In this document: positions 45,085 through 53,269 of the stretch, one piece after another
How the letters are laid out: each line of letters starts with the position of its first letter
How positions within the stretch are numbered: position 1 is the stretch's first letter
Assembly: GCF_042648405.1 (NCBI RefSeq)
Contig: NZ_JBHRXV010000004.1
Location: 310,001-374,000, forward strand
Direction: 5' to 3'
From: Sphingoaurantiacus capsulatus
Lineage (GTDB): Bacteria; Pseudomonadota; Alphaproteobacteria; Sphingomonadales; Sphingomonadaceae
Length of the DNA: 64,000 nucleotides
Made by a program: the position numbers and the translations under genes
Notes under the pieces: model-generated
Seen by the model: the letters and a program-made list of their open reading frames with translations, nothing else
Database searches by the model: none
What the model was told of the DNA's origin: nothing

Positions 45085-45112
45085 CATACCATGGTATTAT
45101 CGGCGGATGCGG
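45085..45112 (+). promoter_or_regulatory. TATAG-type site upstream of the first FixJ-like regulator
   Basis: CATACCATGGTATTATCGGCGG lies 53 bases before the start at 45153. It resembles the sites at 45775, 48318, 50711 and 55141 in having an ACC box, an AT-rich TAT core and CGGCGG downstream. It could be a -10 element, a regulator site, or both. Confidence 0.35.
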
Positions 45113-45152
45113 CGACCTGGCCTAAGCTCCCGGCGCCACATCGGAGGGACCC

Positions 45153-45773
45153 ATGGCCGACGCCCCCATCGTCCATGTCGTAGATGACGACCACTCATTG
45201 CGCGAGGCGCTCGGCAGCCTGTTCCGTTCGGTCGGGATGGAGGCGCGCCTCTATGGTTCGTCGAAGGAATTCCTCGACGGCGTCGACACAGCCCGGCCCG
45301 GCTGCATCGTACTCGACATCCGCCTGCCAGGCACCAGCGGCCTCGACTTCCAGGTCCAGCTCGCCGAGAGCGGCATCGGCCTGCCCGTCATCCTGATGAC
45401 CGGGCACGGCGACATTCCGATGTCGGTGCGCGGCATGAAGGCGGGCGCGGTCGACTTCCTCGCCAAGCCGTTCCGCGACCAGGACATGCTCGACGCCGTC
45501 GCCATCGCGATCGAGCGCGACATCAAGCGGCGCGGCGCCGAGGCCGGCACCACCCACATCCGCGACCGGTTCGAGACGCTGTCGCCGCGCGAGCGTCAGG
45601 TGATGGCGCTGGTCACCGCCGGCAAGATGAACAAGCAGGTCGCGGGCGATCTCGAGCTGAGCGAGGTCACGGTGAAGATCCACCGCGGTTCGGCGATGCG
45701 CAAGATGGGCGCGCGCACCCTCGCCGACCTGGTGCGGATGGCCGACACGCTGAGCCTCGCCCGCCCGGCCTGA
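45153..45773 (+). CDS. FixJ-family response regulator
   Basis: A 206-residue protein with a receiver (VHVVDDDHSLREAL, phospho-acceptor D55 in VLDIRLPG, K in FLAKPF) and a LuxR-type HTH (SPRERQVMALVTAGKMNKQVAGDLELSEVTVKIHRGSAMRKM). GGAGGG precedes the ATG. The closest relative in the window is the regulator at 52597, with the same SGLDFQ and MTGHGDIPMSVRGMKAGAVDFL. It is probably the output of one of the neighbouring histidine kinases. Confidence 0.94.
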   Translation: MADAPIVHVVDDDHSLREALGSLFRSVGMEARLYGSSKEFLDGVDTARPGCIVLDIRLPGTSGLDFQVQLAESGIGLPVILMTGHGDIPMSVRGMKAGAVDFLAKPFRDQDMLDAVAIAIERDIKRRGAEAGTTHIRDRFETLSPRERQVMALVTAGKMNKQVAGDLELSEVTVKIHRGSAMRKMGARTLADLVRMADTLSLARPA

Positions 45774-45774
45774 T

Positions 45775-45805
45775 AACACCATCGGATTATAGGCACCGCG
45801 AACCG
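45775..45805 (+). promoter_or_regulatory. TATAG-type site upstream of the single-domain receiver
   Basis: AACACCATCGGATTATAGGC followed by ACCGCGAACCGC, just after the stop of the FixJ-like gene. The part TATAGG..CCGCGAACCGC recurs at 55148. Confidence 0.4.
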
Positions 45806-45872
45806 CCTGTGCGACGCAAGCGGCAGCGTCCGGCCTGTTGGGCAAAGCCGGCGCTTCGTGAAAGGACGTTGC

Positions 45873-46232
45873 GTGCCGCAGGTTTCGATTATCGACGACG
45901 ACGACTCGCTTCGGGGGGCTCTGGTGAGCCTCGTGAAGTCGTTCGGCTATGGGGCGCAGGGTTTCGACTCTGCCGAGCAGTTCCTCGCGGCCGGCGGCGC
46001 CGCGGGTTTCGACTGTATCGTCACCGACATCCACATGCCGGGGCTGAGCGGCATCGAGTTGAAGCAGCAGTTGAGCGCCGACCATGACTCTACGCCGGTG
46101 ATCATGATCACCGCGCGCAGCGAGCCGGCGCTGCGGGAACGCGCGAAGGATAGCGGTGCTTTGTGCCTGCTCACCAAGCCGTTCGAGGCGAGCGAGCTGA
46201 TCGCCTGTATCGAACAGGCGCTCGCCGCGTGA
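45873..46232 (+). CDS. Single-domain response regulator
   Basis: A 119-residue receiver only: VSIIDDDDSL, phospho-acceptor D52 in VTDIHMPG, K in LTKPF. The GTG at 45873 is chosen since AAAGGA is 6 bases upstream; an earlier in-frame GTG at 45858 has no better site. No output domain, so it may act as a phosphate sink, phosphorelay member or protein-interaction regulator of the kinase encoded 33 bases downstream. Confidence 0.9.
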   Translation: MPQVSIIDDDDSLRGALVSLVKSFGYGAQGFDSAEQFLAAGGAAGFDCIVTDIHMPGLSGIELKQQLSADHDSTPVIMITARSEPALRERAKDSGALCLLTKPFEASELIACIEQALAA

Positions 46233-46265
46233 CGGCCACGCGAGCGATCGGCTAGGCTCGCGCGC

Positions 46266-48326
46266 ATGGCGGGGCGCGACGACAGCGGGACACTCGAAGC
46301 GACGGTCGACATTTTCGACCTCGTCCATGATTCGATCTTCGTGCGCGACCGCGCGGGGTACATCCGCTCGTGGAACGCCGCGTCGGAGGCGCTCTACGGC
46401 TGGTCGCGCGAAGCGGCGGTGGGTCGTCTCGTCAACGAATTGCTGCCGCCGCGCCGCCCCGAGCGCGATGCCGCGCGCGAGGCCGAACTGCTGGAGACGG
46501 GCCGCTGGGAAGGGCGCCTTTCGCGCGCCGCCGCCGACGGCCGCATGCTGACCATCGACGCGCGCTGGTCGGTGCGGCGCGACGCTGACGGAGCGCCGGT
46601 CGAGATCATAGAAACGGGGCGCGACGTCACCGAGCGGCGCGCGGTCGAGGAGGCGCTCCAGCGCAGCGAGTACCGCTACCGCAACCTGTTCCAGGCGATG
46701 GCGGCGTCCTTCTGGGAGATCGACTTCACCCCGATCGGTGACATGCTGCGCGAACTGCGCAGCGAAGGCGTCACCGATTATCCGGCCTATTTCGCCGCCA
46801 ATCCCGATTATGTGCGGCGCATGATCCGCGCGACACGGGTGGTCGACGTCAACGAGCAGACGGTCGCGCTGTTCGGGCGTGGCGACAAGGGCGAGCTGCT
46901 GCGCGACCTTGAACCCTTTTGGCCCGATGAGAGCCTGCACGTCTTCGCCGCGAGCGTAATCTCGGCGGTCACCCGCAAGCCCAACTACGTCACCGAGACG
47001 CCGCTGCGCACGCTCGATGGTCGCGTGTTCGATGCACTGTTCACCGCGGCCTTCCCGCCGGAATCGATCGCCAAGGGCACCTTGCTGATCGGCGTCATCG
47101 ACATCTCCGACCGCACCGCCGCCGAAGCGCATCTGCGGCACAGCGAGACGCGCTACCGCAACCTGTTCCACCACATGCCGATCGCGCTGCTGCAGCTCGA
47201 CATGCGGCCGCTGTTCGACAAGATCGCGGCGATGAAGACGGCCGGGGTCGATGTCGCCGACAAGATCGCGACCGACGACGAACTGCTGACCGAAGCGCTG
47301 CGCCTCGTCACCATCGACGAGGTCAACGACGCGGCGATGAAGCTGTTCGGCGTCACCGACCCGACCGCGCTGCACGGGCCGATCGAACCGGCGTGGCAGG
47401 CGCGGCCCGACACCATCCGCCGCTCGCTGCTGGCGCGGCTGCGCGGCGAGCCCGGCTATGTCGAGGAGACGAAGATCTCGACGCGCGACGGCCGCGTCGT
47501 CGACGTGCTCTACAACATCGCCTTCCCGCCGACCTTGACCGAACTCGGCATCAACGTCGTCACCTTCATGGACCTGACGGAGCGGGTCGAGACGCAGGCG
47601 GCGCTGCAGCGGGTGCAGGCCGATTTTGCCCGCGCCGCGCGCATCGCCACGCTCGGCGAACTGACCGCCTCGATCGCGCATGAGGTGAACCAGCCGCTCG
47701 CCGCCATTGCCACCAACGGCGAGGCGAGCCTGCGCTGGCTGGGGCGCCCCGAGCCGGATGTCGAGGAGGTACACACGCTGACCGGCCGCATGGTTGCCGA
47801 TGCGCGCCGCGCCGCCGATATCATCAAGCGCATCCGCGGCATCGCCACGCCGAGCGCGCCGACCCGCGCCGAGCTGTCGGTCAACGCGCTGGTCGAGGAA
47901 GCCTCGCTGTTCCTGCGCCATGAGATGCAGGCGCAGGGGGTGACGCTGACGCTCGACCTTGCCGCCGGCGTGCCGCCGATCCTCGGCGACCGCACGCAGT
48001 TGCAGCAGGTGCTGGTCAATCTGATGGTCAACGCGATGCAGGCGATGGCGGGCGCCGGCGTCACCCGGCGCGGCATCATCGTGCGCAGCCGCGCGCACGG
48101 CACCGGCGCCGCGCTCGAGATCGAGGACAGCGGGCCGGGTTTCGCGCCCGAGCATCTCGGCAGCCTGTTCGCCAGCTTCTTCACCACCAAGGCCGACGGC
48201 ATGGGCATCGGCCTCTCCATCTGCCGGTCGATCATCGACGACCATGGCGGGCAGATCAGTGCCGCCAACGCGCCCGCCGGCGGCGCGCGATTCCACTTCA
48301 CCCTGCCCGCCGAGGGCACACCATAA
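46266..48326 (+). CDS. PAS-domain sensor histidine kinase
   Basis: A 686-residue cytosolic kinase (no membrane helix). PAS1 covers about 15-130; two further PAS modules at about 141-285 and 296-440 have an unusual insert (LRSEGV..YPAYFAANPDYVRRMI before RVVDVN; KTAGVDVADKIATDDELLTEAL before TIDEVN). The HisKA domain holds H472 in SIAHEVNQPLAA, followed by HATPase_c (VNLMVNAMQAM, DSGPGF, GMGIGLSI). The ligand is unknown. It is probably the partner of the regulators just upstream and a paralogue of the kinase at 53270. Confidence 0.94.
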   Translation: MAGRDDSGTLEATVDIFDLVHDSIFVRDRAGYIRSWNAASEALYGWSREAAVGRLVNELLPPRRPERDAAREAELLETGRWEGRLSRAAADGRMLTIDARWSVRRDADGAPVEIIETGRDVTERRAVEEALQRSEYRYRNLFQAMAASFWEIDFTPIGDMLRELRSEGVTDYPAYFAANPDYVRRMIRATRVVDVNEQTVALFGRGDKGELLRDLEPFWPDESLHVFAASVISAVTRKPNYVTETPLRTLDGRVFDALFTAAFPPESIAKGTLLIGVIDISDRTAAEAHLRHSETRYRNLFHHMPIALLQLDMRPLFDKIAAMKTAGVDVADKIATDDELLTEALRLVTIDEVNDAAMKLFGVTDPTALHGPIEPAWQARPDTIRRSLLARLRGEPGYVEETKISTRDGRVVDVLYNIAFPPTLTELGINVVTFMDLTERVETQAALQRVQADFARAARIATLGELTASIAHEVNQPLAAIATNGEASLRWLGRPEPDVEEVHTLTGRMVADARRAADIIKRIRGIATPSAPTRAELSVNALVEEASLFLRHEMQAQGVTLTLDLAAGVPPILGDRTQLQQVLVNLMVNAMQAMAGAGVTRRGIIVRSRAHGTGAALEIEDSGPGFAPEHLGSLFASFFTTKADGMGIGLSICRSIIDDHGGQISAANAPAGGARFHFTLPAEGTP

Positions 48327-48342
48327 GGTATAGTTGGCGCGG
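48318..48342 (+). promoter_or_regulatory. TATAG-type site upstream of the thioesterase-like gene
   Basis: ACACCATAAGGTATAGTTGG followed by CGCGG overlaps the kinase stop region; TATAG lies 36 bases before the start at 48369. It resembles the 54848 site (ACCATACGCAGGTATAGTTT). Confidence 0.4.
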
Positions 48343-48368
48343 CAGCGCGGCTGGGGCATCCCGGAGGC

Positions 48369-49151
48369 ATGACGCTCTCCAAGACACTCGCCACGCTGAC
48401 CGCCGACAACGGCCTCTACCGCGCCTGCCCCGGCGACGACTGGCGGCAAGGCCGCACGCTCTACGGCGGCATCCAGGCGGCGCTCGCCGTCGAGGCGGTG
48501 CAGCGCGCCTACCCCGATTTGCCGCCGCTGCGGTCGGCGCAGATCGCCTATGTCGGGCCGTCGGCGGGGGAGATCGAGATCACGCCGACCTTGTTGCGCG
48601 CCGGCAAATCCTCCGCCTTCATCTCGGTCGGCGTCACCGCCGAGGCGGGCGCGGCGGCGCAGTTGCTGTTGTGCTTCGGCGCCGCGCGCGACTCCGCACA
48701 TCGCTACACCGAGCTGCCGATGCCGAAGGTCGAGGCGCCCGACGCCTATGAGCCGTTCTTTCAGCCGCCGGTCGCGCCGGTGTTCACCCAGCATCTCGAT
48801 AGCCGCCGCGCCGGCGGTGCGACGGTGGTGACCGGCGCGAAGCGGCCCGAGCTGCTGCTGTGGCTGCGGCATCGCGACGATGCCGCGCCCGATGGCCCGG
48901 CGAGCCTGCTGGCGCTCGGCGACGCGCCGCCGCCCGCGGCGATGACGATGTTCACCGATCGCGCGCCGATCAGCACGATGACCTGGTCGGTCGACGTGCT
49001 CGCCGACAGCTTCGACGGCGGCGCCTGGCATCTGCTGCACGTGGTCGGCGACACCGTCGCCGATGGCTATTCGAGCCAGACGATGACGATGTGGACCGCC
49101 GACGGCCGCCCGGTGATGGCGGCGCGCCAGACGGTCGCGATCTACGCCTAG
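48369..49151 (+). CDS. Acyl-CoA thioesterase-like (double hotdog) protein
   Basis: A 260-residue TesB-like protein. The N-terminal hotdog has RQGRTLYGGIQAALAVEAVQRA; the C-terminal one has LADSFDGGAWHLLHVVGDTVADGYSSQTMTMWTADGRPVM. Relatives hydrolyse acyl-CoA. GGAGG precedes the ATG. It follows the kinase by 42 bases. The stop is shared in a CTAG with the convergent thiolase gene. Confidence 0.88.
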   Translation: MTLSKTLATLTADNGLYRACPGDDWRQGRTLYGGIQAALAVEAVQRAYPDLPPLRSAQIAYVGPSAGEIEITPTLLRAGKSSAFISVGVTAEAGAAAQLLLCFGAARDSAHRYTELPMPKVEAPDAYEPFFQPPVAPVFTQHLDSRRAGGATVVTGAKRPELLLWLRHRDDAAPDGPASLLALGDAPPPAAMTMFTDRAPISTMTWSVDVLADSFDGGAWHLLHVVGDTVADGYSSQTMTMWTADGRPVMAARQTVAIYA

Positions 49152-50395
49152 GCGGATTCGAGAAGCACGGCGGTGCCCTGCCCGCCGTCGACGCAGATCG
49201 ACACGATCGCCTTGCGGCCCGGGCCGAGGACGGCGAGCTCCTTCACCGTCTGGCTGAGGATGCGCGCGCCGGTGGCGGCGAAGGGATGGCCGATGGCGAG
49301 CGAGCCGCCGTTCGGGTTGAACCGCTCCCATGGAAAGTCGCCGAGATCGACGTCGACCTTCGCATTGGCGCGGCGATAGGCGGGGTCGCTCACCGCCTTG
49401 ACGTTGGCGAGCACTTGGCCGGCGAAGGCCTCGTGGATTTCGAACAGGTCGATGTCGGCGAAGGTCAGCCCGTTACGCGCGAGCAGCCGCGGGATGGCGC
49501 GCGCCGGCGACATGAGGATTCCCTCCTCGTGCCAGTCCATCGCGGCGAGCTGCCAGTCGACCAGCCGCGCCGCCGGCCGGCCGCCCAATCGTGCGCGGCC
49601 TTCGGCATCGGCAACCCACAGCGAGGCGGCGCCGTCGGTCAGTGGCGAGCTGTTGCCGGCGGTGATGCTGCCGGCGCCGCTGCGGTCGAACACGGGTGGC
49701 AGCGACGCGAGCTTGTCGGCGGTGGAATCGCCGCGCGGCAGATTGTCGGCAGCAACCTCGCCGAACGGCAGGATCAGATCGCTGAAGAAGCCGCTGCCCT
49801 GCGCGGCGACGGCGCGCTGGTGGCTCCACAATGCCACCTCGTCCTGGGCGGCGCGCGCGATGGCGAAATGCTTGACCGTATCCTCGGTATGCTCGCCCAT
49901 GCTGCGGCCGCTGATGCGGTTCGCCCAGCCGCGCACCGGCAGGTCGAAGTCGGCGAGGCTGAGTGTCTTTGCGGCTTCGGCAATCGCGGCGGGGTCGCGG
50001 GCGGCAGCCATCAGCGCCATCGCCTTTCCGGGCGTCAGCGCGATCGGCACGCGGCTCATTGTCTCGACGCCGCCGACCAGCGCCAGATGGAAATCGCTGT
50101 GGCCGACGAGGCCCGCCGCCTCGATCGCCGCCATCATGCTGGTCGAACAAGCCATCGTCGTCGCGAAGGACGGGATGGTCGGGTCGAGCTTGGCATCGAG
50201 CAGCAGCTCGCGGCCGATGTTCGACACGCGCGGGCTCGGGATTACCTGGCCCCAGACCAGCAGGTCGGGCCGCGCCTGTTCAGCCATCGCCTGCGCGATC
50301 GGCACCGAGAGCGACAGCGCATCCTGCCCGGCGAAGACACCGCCTGCCTTCACGAAGGGGGTGCGCAGGCCCGGGATCAGATAGCGATCGGTCAT
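49148..50395 (-). CDS. fadI: Acetyl-CoA C-acyltransferase (FadI-like thiolase)
   Basis: A 415-residue thiolase. The catalytic cysteines and histidines are in place: C83 in TTMACSTSMMAA, IHEAFAGQ, GHPFAATGAR and CVDGGQG. The N-terminus LIPGLRTPFVKAGG is thiolase-like, and the pattern is closest to FadI, the beta subunit of the trifunctional fatty-acid oxidation complex. The start is the ATG at 50395 (a GTG lies one codon earlier). It starts 11 bases after the small membrane protein gene, suggesting an operon. A fadJ-like partner is not nearby. Confidence 0.92.
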   Translation of the reverse strand: MTDRYLIPGLRTPFVKAGGVFAGQDALSLSVPIAQAMAEQARPDLLVWGQVIPSPRVSNIGRELLLDAKLDPTIPSFATTMACSTSMMAAIEAAGLVGHSDFHLALVGGVETMSRVPIALTPGKAMALMAAARDPAAIAEAAKTLSLADFDLPVRGWANRISGRSMGEHTEDTVKHFAIARAAQDEVALWSHQRAVAAQGSGFFSDLILPFGEVAADNLPRGDSTADKLASLPPVFDRSGAGSITAGNSSPLTDGAASLWVADAEGRARLGGRPAARLVDWQLAAMDWHEEGILMSPARAIPRLLARNGLTFADIDLFEIHEAFAGQVLANVKAVSDPAYRRANAKVDVDLGDFPWERFNPNGGSLAIGHPFAATGARILSQTVKELAVLGPGRKAIVSICVDGGQGTAVLLESA

Positions 50396-50405
50396 CACGG
50401 CCCCC

Positions 50406-50615
50406 TCAGCGCGTCGTGGCGGAGAAGAGCGGCGCGAGCACCGCGAACAGCGTGCCGCCGGCGATGACGCCGAGCGGCAGGCTGAGCGTCGCCTGCACGG
50501 TGCCGATGCCGGCGACGAGCGATACGACTGCCGCGATCAGCACCGCGCCGCGATCGACGGTCTGGCGGCCGCGGTGGAAACCATAGGCGTCGGGGGTGGC
50601 GGGGGTCAGCTTCAT
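50406..50615 (-). CDS. Small two-helix membrane protein
   Basis: A 69-residue protein starting MKLTPATPDAYGFHRGRQ, with GGAAGGA upstream. Two hydrophobic segments (AVLIAAVVSLVAGIG, LGVIAGGTLFAVLAPLF) span the membrane. It immediately precedes the thiolase gene, and an upstream TATAG-type site (50711) suits an operon promoter. Unknown function. Confidence 0.72.
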   Translation of the reverse strand: MKLTPATPDAYGFHRGRQTVDRGAVLIAAVVSLVAGIGTVQATLSLPLGVIAGGTLFAVLAPLFSATTR

Positions 50616-50710
50616 GGCGCGTCCTTCCAGAGGCAAGTTCATGCCTGGAAGATGCGCGCACCGAAGCGCCCGCGACATTCTACGCGGGGGTGAAACGATC
50701 GGCTTTGCGG

Positions 50711-50735
50711 ATGCCGCGCCTATACGCGGGTGTTA
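50711..50735 (-). promoter_or_regulatory. TATAG-type site upstream of the thiolase operon
   Basis: On the minus strand, TAACACCCGCGTATAGGCGC followed by GGC. The core is like 45775 and 55141. It lies about 100 bases before the small membrane protein gene. Confidence 0.35.
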
Positions 50736-50745
50736 GTCGCCCGCA

Positions 50746-51108
50746 CTATTCTTCGAGCGCACTGTCGATGCAGCCGATCAGCTGTTCGCAGTCGAACGGC
50801 TTCTTCAGCAGGCAATGCGCGCCGGCGGCTGCGGCCTTCGCCTGCGCGCAGGCATCGGCAAAGGCGGAAATCAGGATGACGGGCGTGCCCGAGGGCGTGA
50901 CCTCCTGCGCGAGCTGCATGCCGCTCATGCCGTCCATCTGCACGTCGCTGATCACGCAGTCGCAGGTGTTGCGCGCATCGGAGTCGAGGAAGGCCTCGGC
51001 CGAGCCGAAGGTTTCGACACGATAGCCGAGGCTGCGCACCAGCCCGTCGAGCGAGGTGCGAACGCCTTCGTCGTCGTCGACGACCGAGATCAGCGGACAA
51101 TCACTCAC
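50746..51108 (-). CDS. Single-domain response regulator
   Basis: A 120-residue receiver (ISVVDDDEGVRTSL, phospho-acceptor D55 in ISDVQMDG, K in LKKPF). It starts with GTG at 51108; the ribosome-binding site is weak. It is the counterpart of the receiver at 45873. It lacks an output domain. Confidence 0.88.
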   Translation of the reverse strand: MSDCPLISVVDDDEGVRTSLDGLVRSLGYRVETFGSAEAFLDSDARNTCDCVISDVQMDGMSGMQLAQEVTPSGTPVILISAFADACAQAKAAAAGAHCLLKKPFDCEQLIGCIDSALEE

Positions 51109-51307
51109 GTCACACTACATCCTTCACGGCGCGACTCCGAAGCCGGGCGCCCAGTCCTAGATGCCCAAACGCGACACGCCCCGAAATTATACCCGAGGAT
51201 AGCATCGTCATGCGCTCGTCATGACTCGCGCCGGTTAAATAACCGCTTCAAGGCGCGGTAGAAATGCTTCGTGGCGCACCAAGGTTCTCGACGCCACCTG
51301 TTATCGC

Positions 51308-52600
51308 ATGACTGCGACGCTCAGTCTTCCCCGCCCGCGCGGCCTTCGGCCGTCCTTCGGTACGCAGGTCGCCATCGGCCTCGTCGCCGGTATCGGCCTT
51401 GGCCTGCTCGCCCGCGACCTCGGGCAGGCCGACGCGCCCTCCGGGCTCGCGGTGGCGCTGCAGACGATCGGCGCGACGTTCGTGCAATTGCTGAAGCTGC
51501 TGGTGCCGCCTTTGGTGTTCGGCGCCATCATCGCCAGCGTGGCGGCGCTGCGCGAGCTGACCGATGCCGCGAAGCTCGCGTGGCGGACGCTCGGCTGGTT
51601 CGCGGTCACAGCGCTGATCGCTGTCGTGATCGGCGTCGCGCTTGGCCTGCTGATCGAGCCCGGTGCGCGATCGACGGTGGCGGCGAGCACGGCCGCGGCG
51701 CCCTCGGCGGTCGGCGGCTGGCTTGATTTCCTCAAAGGCCTCGTCCCCGGCAACTTCCTCGCGCTTTCGGCCTCGACCAAGCTTGCCGACGGCAGCGCGA
51801 CCACCTCGCTCTCGTTCAACGTGCTGCAGTTGATCGTGCTGGCGCTGGCGGTCGGCGCCGCCGCGGTGAAGAGCGGCGAGGCGGGCGGGCCGTTCCTGCG
51901 CTTCAACGCGTCGCTGCTGGCGGTGGCGCGGAAGCTGCTCGGCTGGCTGATCAAGCTGACGCCGATCGGCACCGCCGCGCTGATCGGCGACGCGGTGGCG
52001 CGCTACGGCTGGGAGTCGCTGAGCGCGCTCGGCTGGTTCGCCATCGCGATCTACGTCGGTCTCGGCCTCGTGCTGTTCCTCGTCTATCCGCTGCTGCTGC
52101 TGGCGAACGGCCTGTCGCCGCGCCGCTTCTTCGCCGCCGCCTGGCCGGCGATCCAGCTGGGCTTCGTGTCGCGATCGTCGATCGGCACCCTGCCGGTGAC
52201 CGAGCGCGTCGTCGAGCGGCTGGGCGTGCCCGCCAACTATGCCGCTTTCGCGGTGCCGCTGGGCGCCACCACCAAGATGGACGGCTGCGCCGCCATCTAC
52301 CCGGCGATCGCCGCGCTGTTCGTCGCGCAATATTATGGGCTGGCGCTGGCGCCGACCGATTATCTGCTTATCGCGTTCGTGTCGGTGGTGGGCTCGGCGG
52401 CAACGGCGGGGCTGACCGGCGCGGTGGTGATGCTGACCTTGACCCTGTCGACGCTCGGCCTGCCGATGGAAGGCGCCGGCCTGCTGCTGGCGATCGACCC
52501 GATCGTCGACATGGGGCGGACGGCGGTGAACGTGGCAGGCCAAGCATTGGTGCCGACGATCGTGGCGAAGCGCGGCGCGCTGCTCGAGGAGCCAACCTAG
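51308..52600 (+). CDS. Dicarboxylate/amino acid:cation symporter
   Basis: A 430-residue DAACS-family transporter. Re-entrant hairpin HP1 is SRSSIGTLPVTERV; the TM7 motif is TTKMDGCAAIYP; HP2 and TM8 follow (GLTGAVVMLTLTLSTLGLP, DPIVDMGRTAVNVAG). The family couples uptake of C4-dicarboxylates or acidic amino acids to Na+ or H+. The convergent FixJ regulator stops on the same CTAG. The neighbouring kinase and regulator may control it; there is no direct proof. Confidence 0.93.
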   Translation: MTATLSLPRPRGLRPSFGTQVAIGLVAGIGLGLLARDLGQADAPSGLAVALQTIGATFVQLLKLLVPPLVFGAIIASVAALRELTDAAKLAWRTLGWFAVTALIAVVIGVALGLLIEPGARSTVAASTAAAPSAVGGWLDFLKGLVPGNFLALSASTKLADGSATTSLSFNVLQLIVLALAVGAAAVKSGEAGGPFLRFNASLLAVARKLLGWLIKLTPIGTAALIGDAVARYGWESLSALGWFAIAIYVGLGLVLFLVYPLLLLANGLSPRRFFAAAWPAIQLGFVSRSSIGTLPVTERVVERLGVPANYAAFAVPLGATTKMDGCAAIYPAIAALFVAQYYGLALAPTDYLLIAFVSVVGSAATAGLTGAVVMLTLTLSTLGLPMEGAGLLLAIDPIVDMGRTAVNVAGQALVPTIVAKRGALLEEPT

Positions 52601-53223
52601 GCGGGCAACTTCAGCGTCTCCGCCATCCGCACGAAGTCGGCGAGCGTCTTCGCCCCCATCTTCCGCATGGCGTTGCCGCGATGAATCTTCACCGTGATCT
52701 CGGACAGGCCGAGGTCGAAGGCGATCTGCTTGTTCATCTTGCCCGTCGCGACACGCCCCATCACGTCGCGTTCGCGCGCGGAGAGCGAGTCGAAGCGGCT
52801 GCGCAGGCCATCGCTCTGGCTGCGCGCGGCGCGCTCCTCGGCGTCCTTCGCCAGTGCGGCGGCCACCGCATCGAGCATGTCCTGCTCGCGAAAGGGCTTG
52901 GGCAGGAAATCGACGGCGCCGGCCTTCATGCCGCGCACCGTCATCGGGATATCGCCGTGGCCGGTCATCAGAATGATCGGCATCGTGACGCCCGCGTCGG
53001 CGAGCTGGTCCTGGAAGTCGAGGCCGCTGGTGCCGGGCAGGCGGATGTCGAGGACAAGGCAGCCGGCACCGTCGCCGGCGCCCGCCGCCATGAACTCGGC
53101 GGCGCTGCCATAGAGGCGCGTCGCATAGCCGACCGAGCGGAACAGGCTGTCGAGCGCGGCACGCAGGCCGGCATCGTCGTCGATGACGTGAACGGCCGGG
53201 GCCGCAGTTTCGGGGGATGTCAT
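52597..53223 (-). CDS. FixJ-family response regulator
   Basis: A 208-residue paralogue of the regulator at 45153: receiver with phospho-acceptor D59 in VLDIRLPG and FLPKPFREQDMLDAV; LuxR-type HTH SARERDVMGRVATGKMNKQIAFDLGLSEITVKIHRGNAMRKM. The start at 53223 has no clear ribosome-binding site. It diverges from the kinase gene at 53270, with 46 bases between them, so both may share regulation. Confidence 0.93.
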   Translation of the reverse strand: MTSPETAAPAVHVIDDDAGLRAALDSLFRSVGYATRLYGSAAEFMAAGAGDGAGCLVLDIRLPGTSGLDFQDQLADAGVTMPIILMTGHGDIPMTVRGMKAGAVDFLPKPFREQDMLDAVAAALAKDAEERAARSQSDGLRSRFDSLSARERDVMGRVATGKMNKQIAFDLGLSEITVKIHRGNAMRKMGAKTLADFVRMAETLKLPA

Positions 53224-53269
53224 CGGCGGATGCTGGACCAAAGCCGCGCCGATCGTCAATTATAAGGGC

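Noticed and set aside
45195..49331. A very long minus-strand open frame antisense to the regulator and kinase genes
   Set aside because: It has the Arg/Ala/Gly-rich composition of a shadow frame in high-GC DNA, no family pattern and no ribosome-binding site, while the plus strand encodes clear domains.
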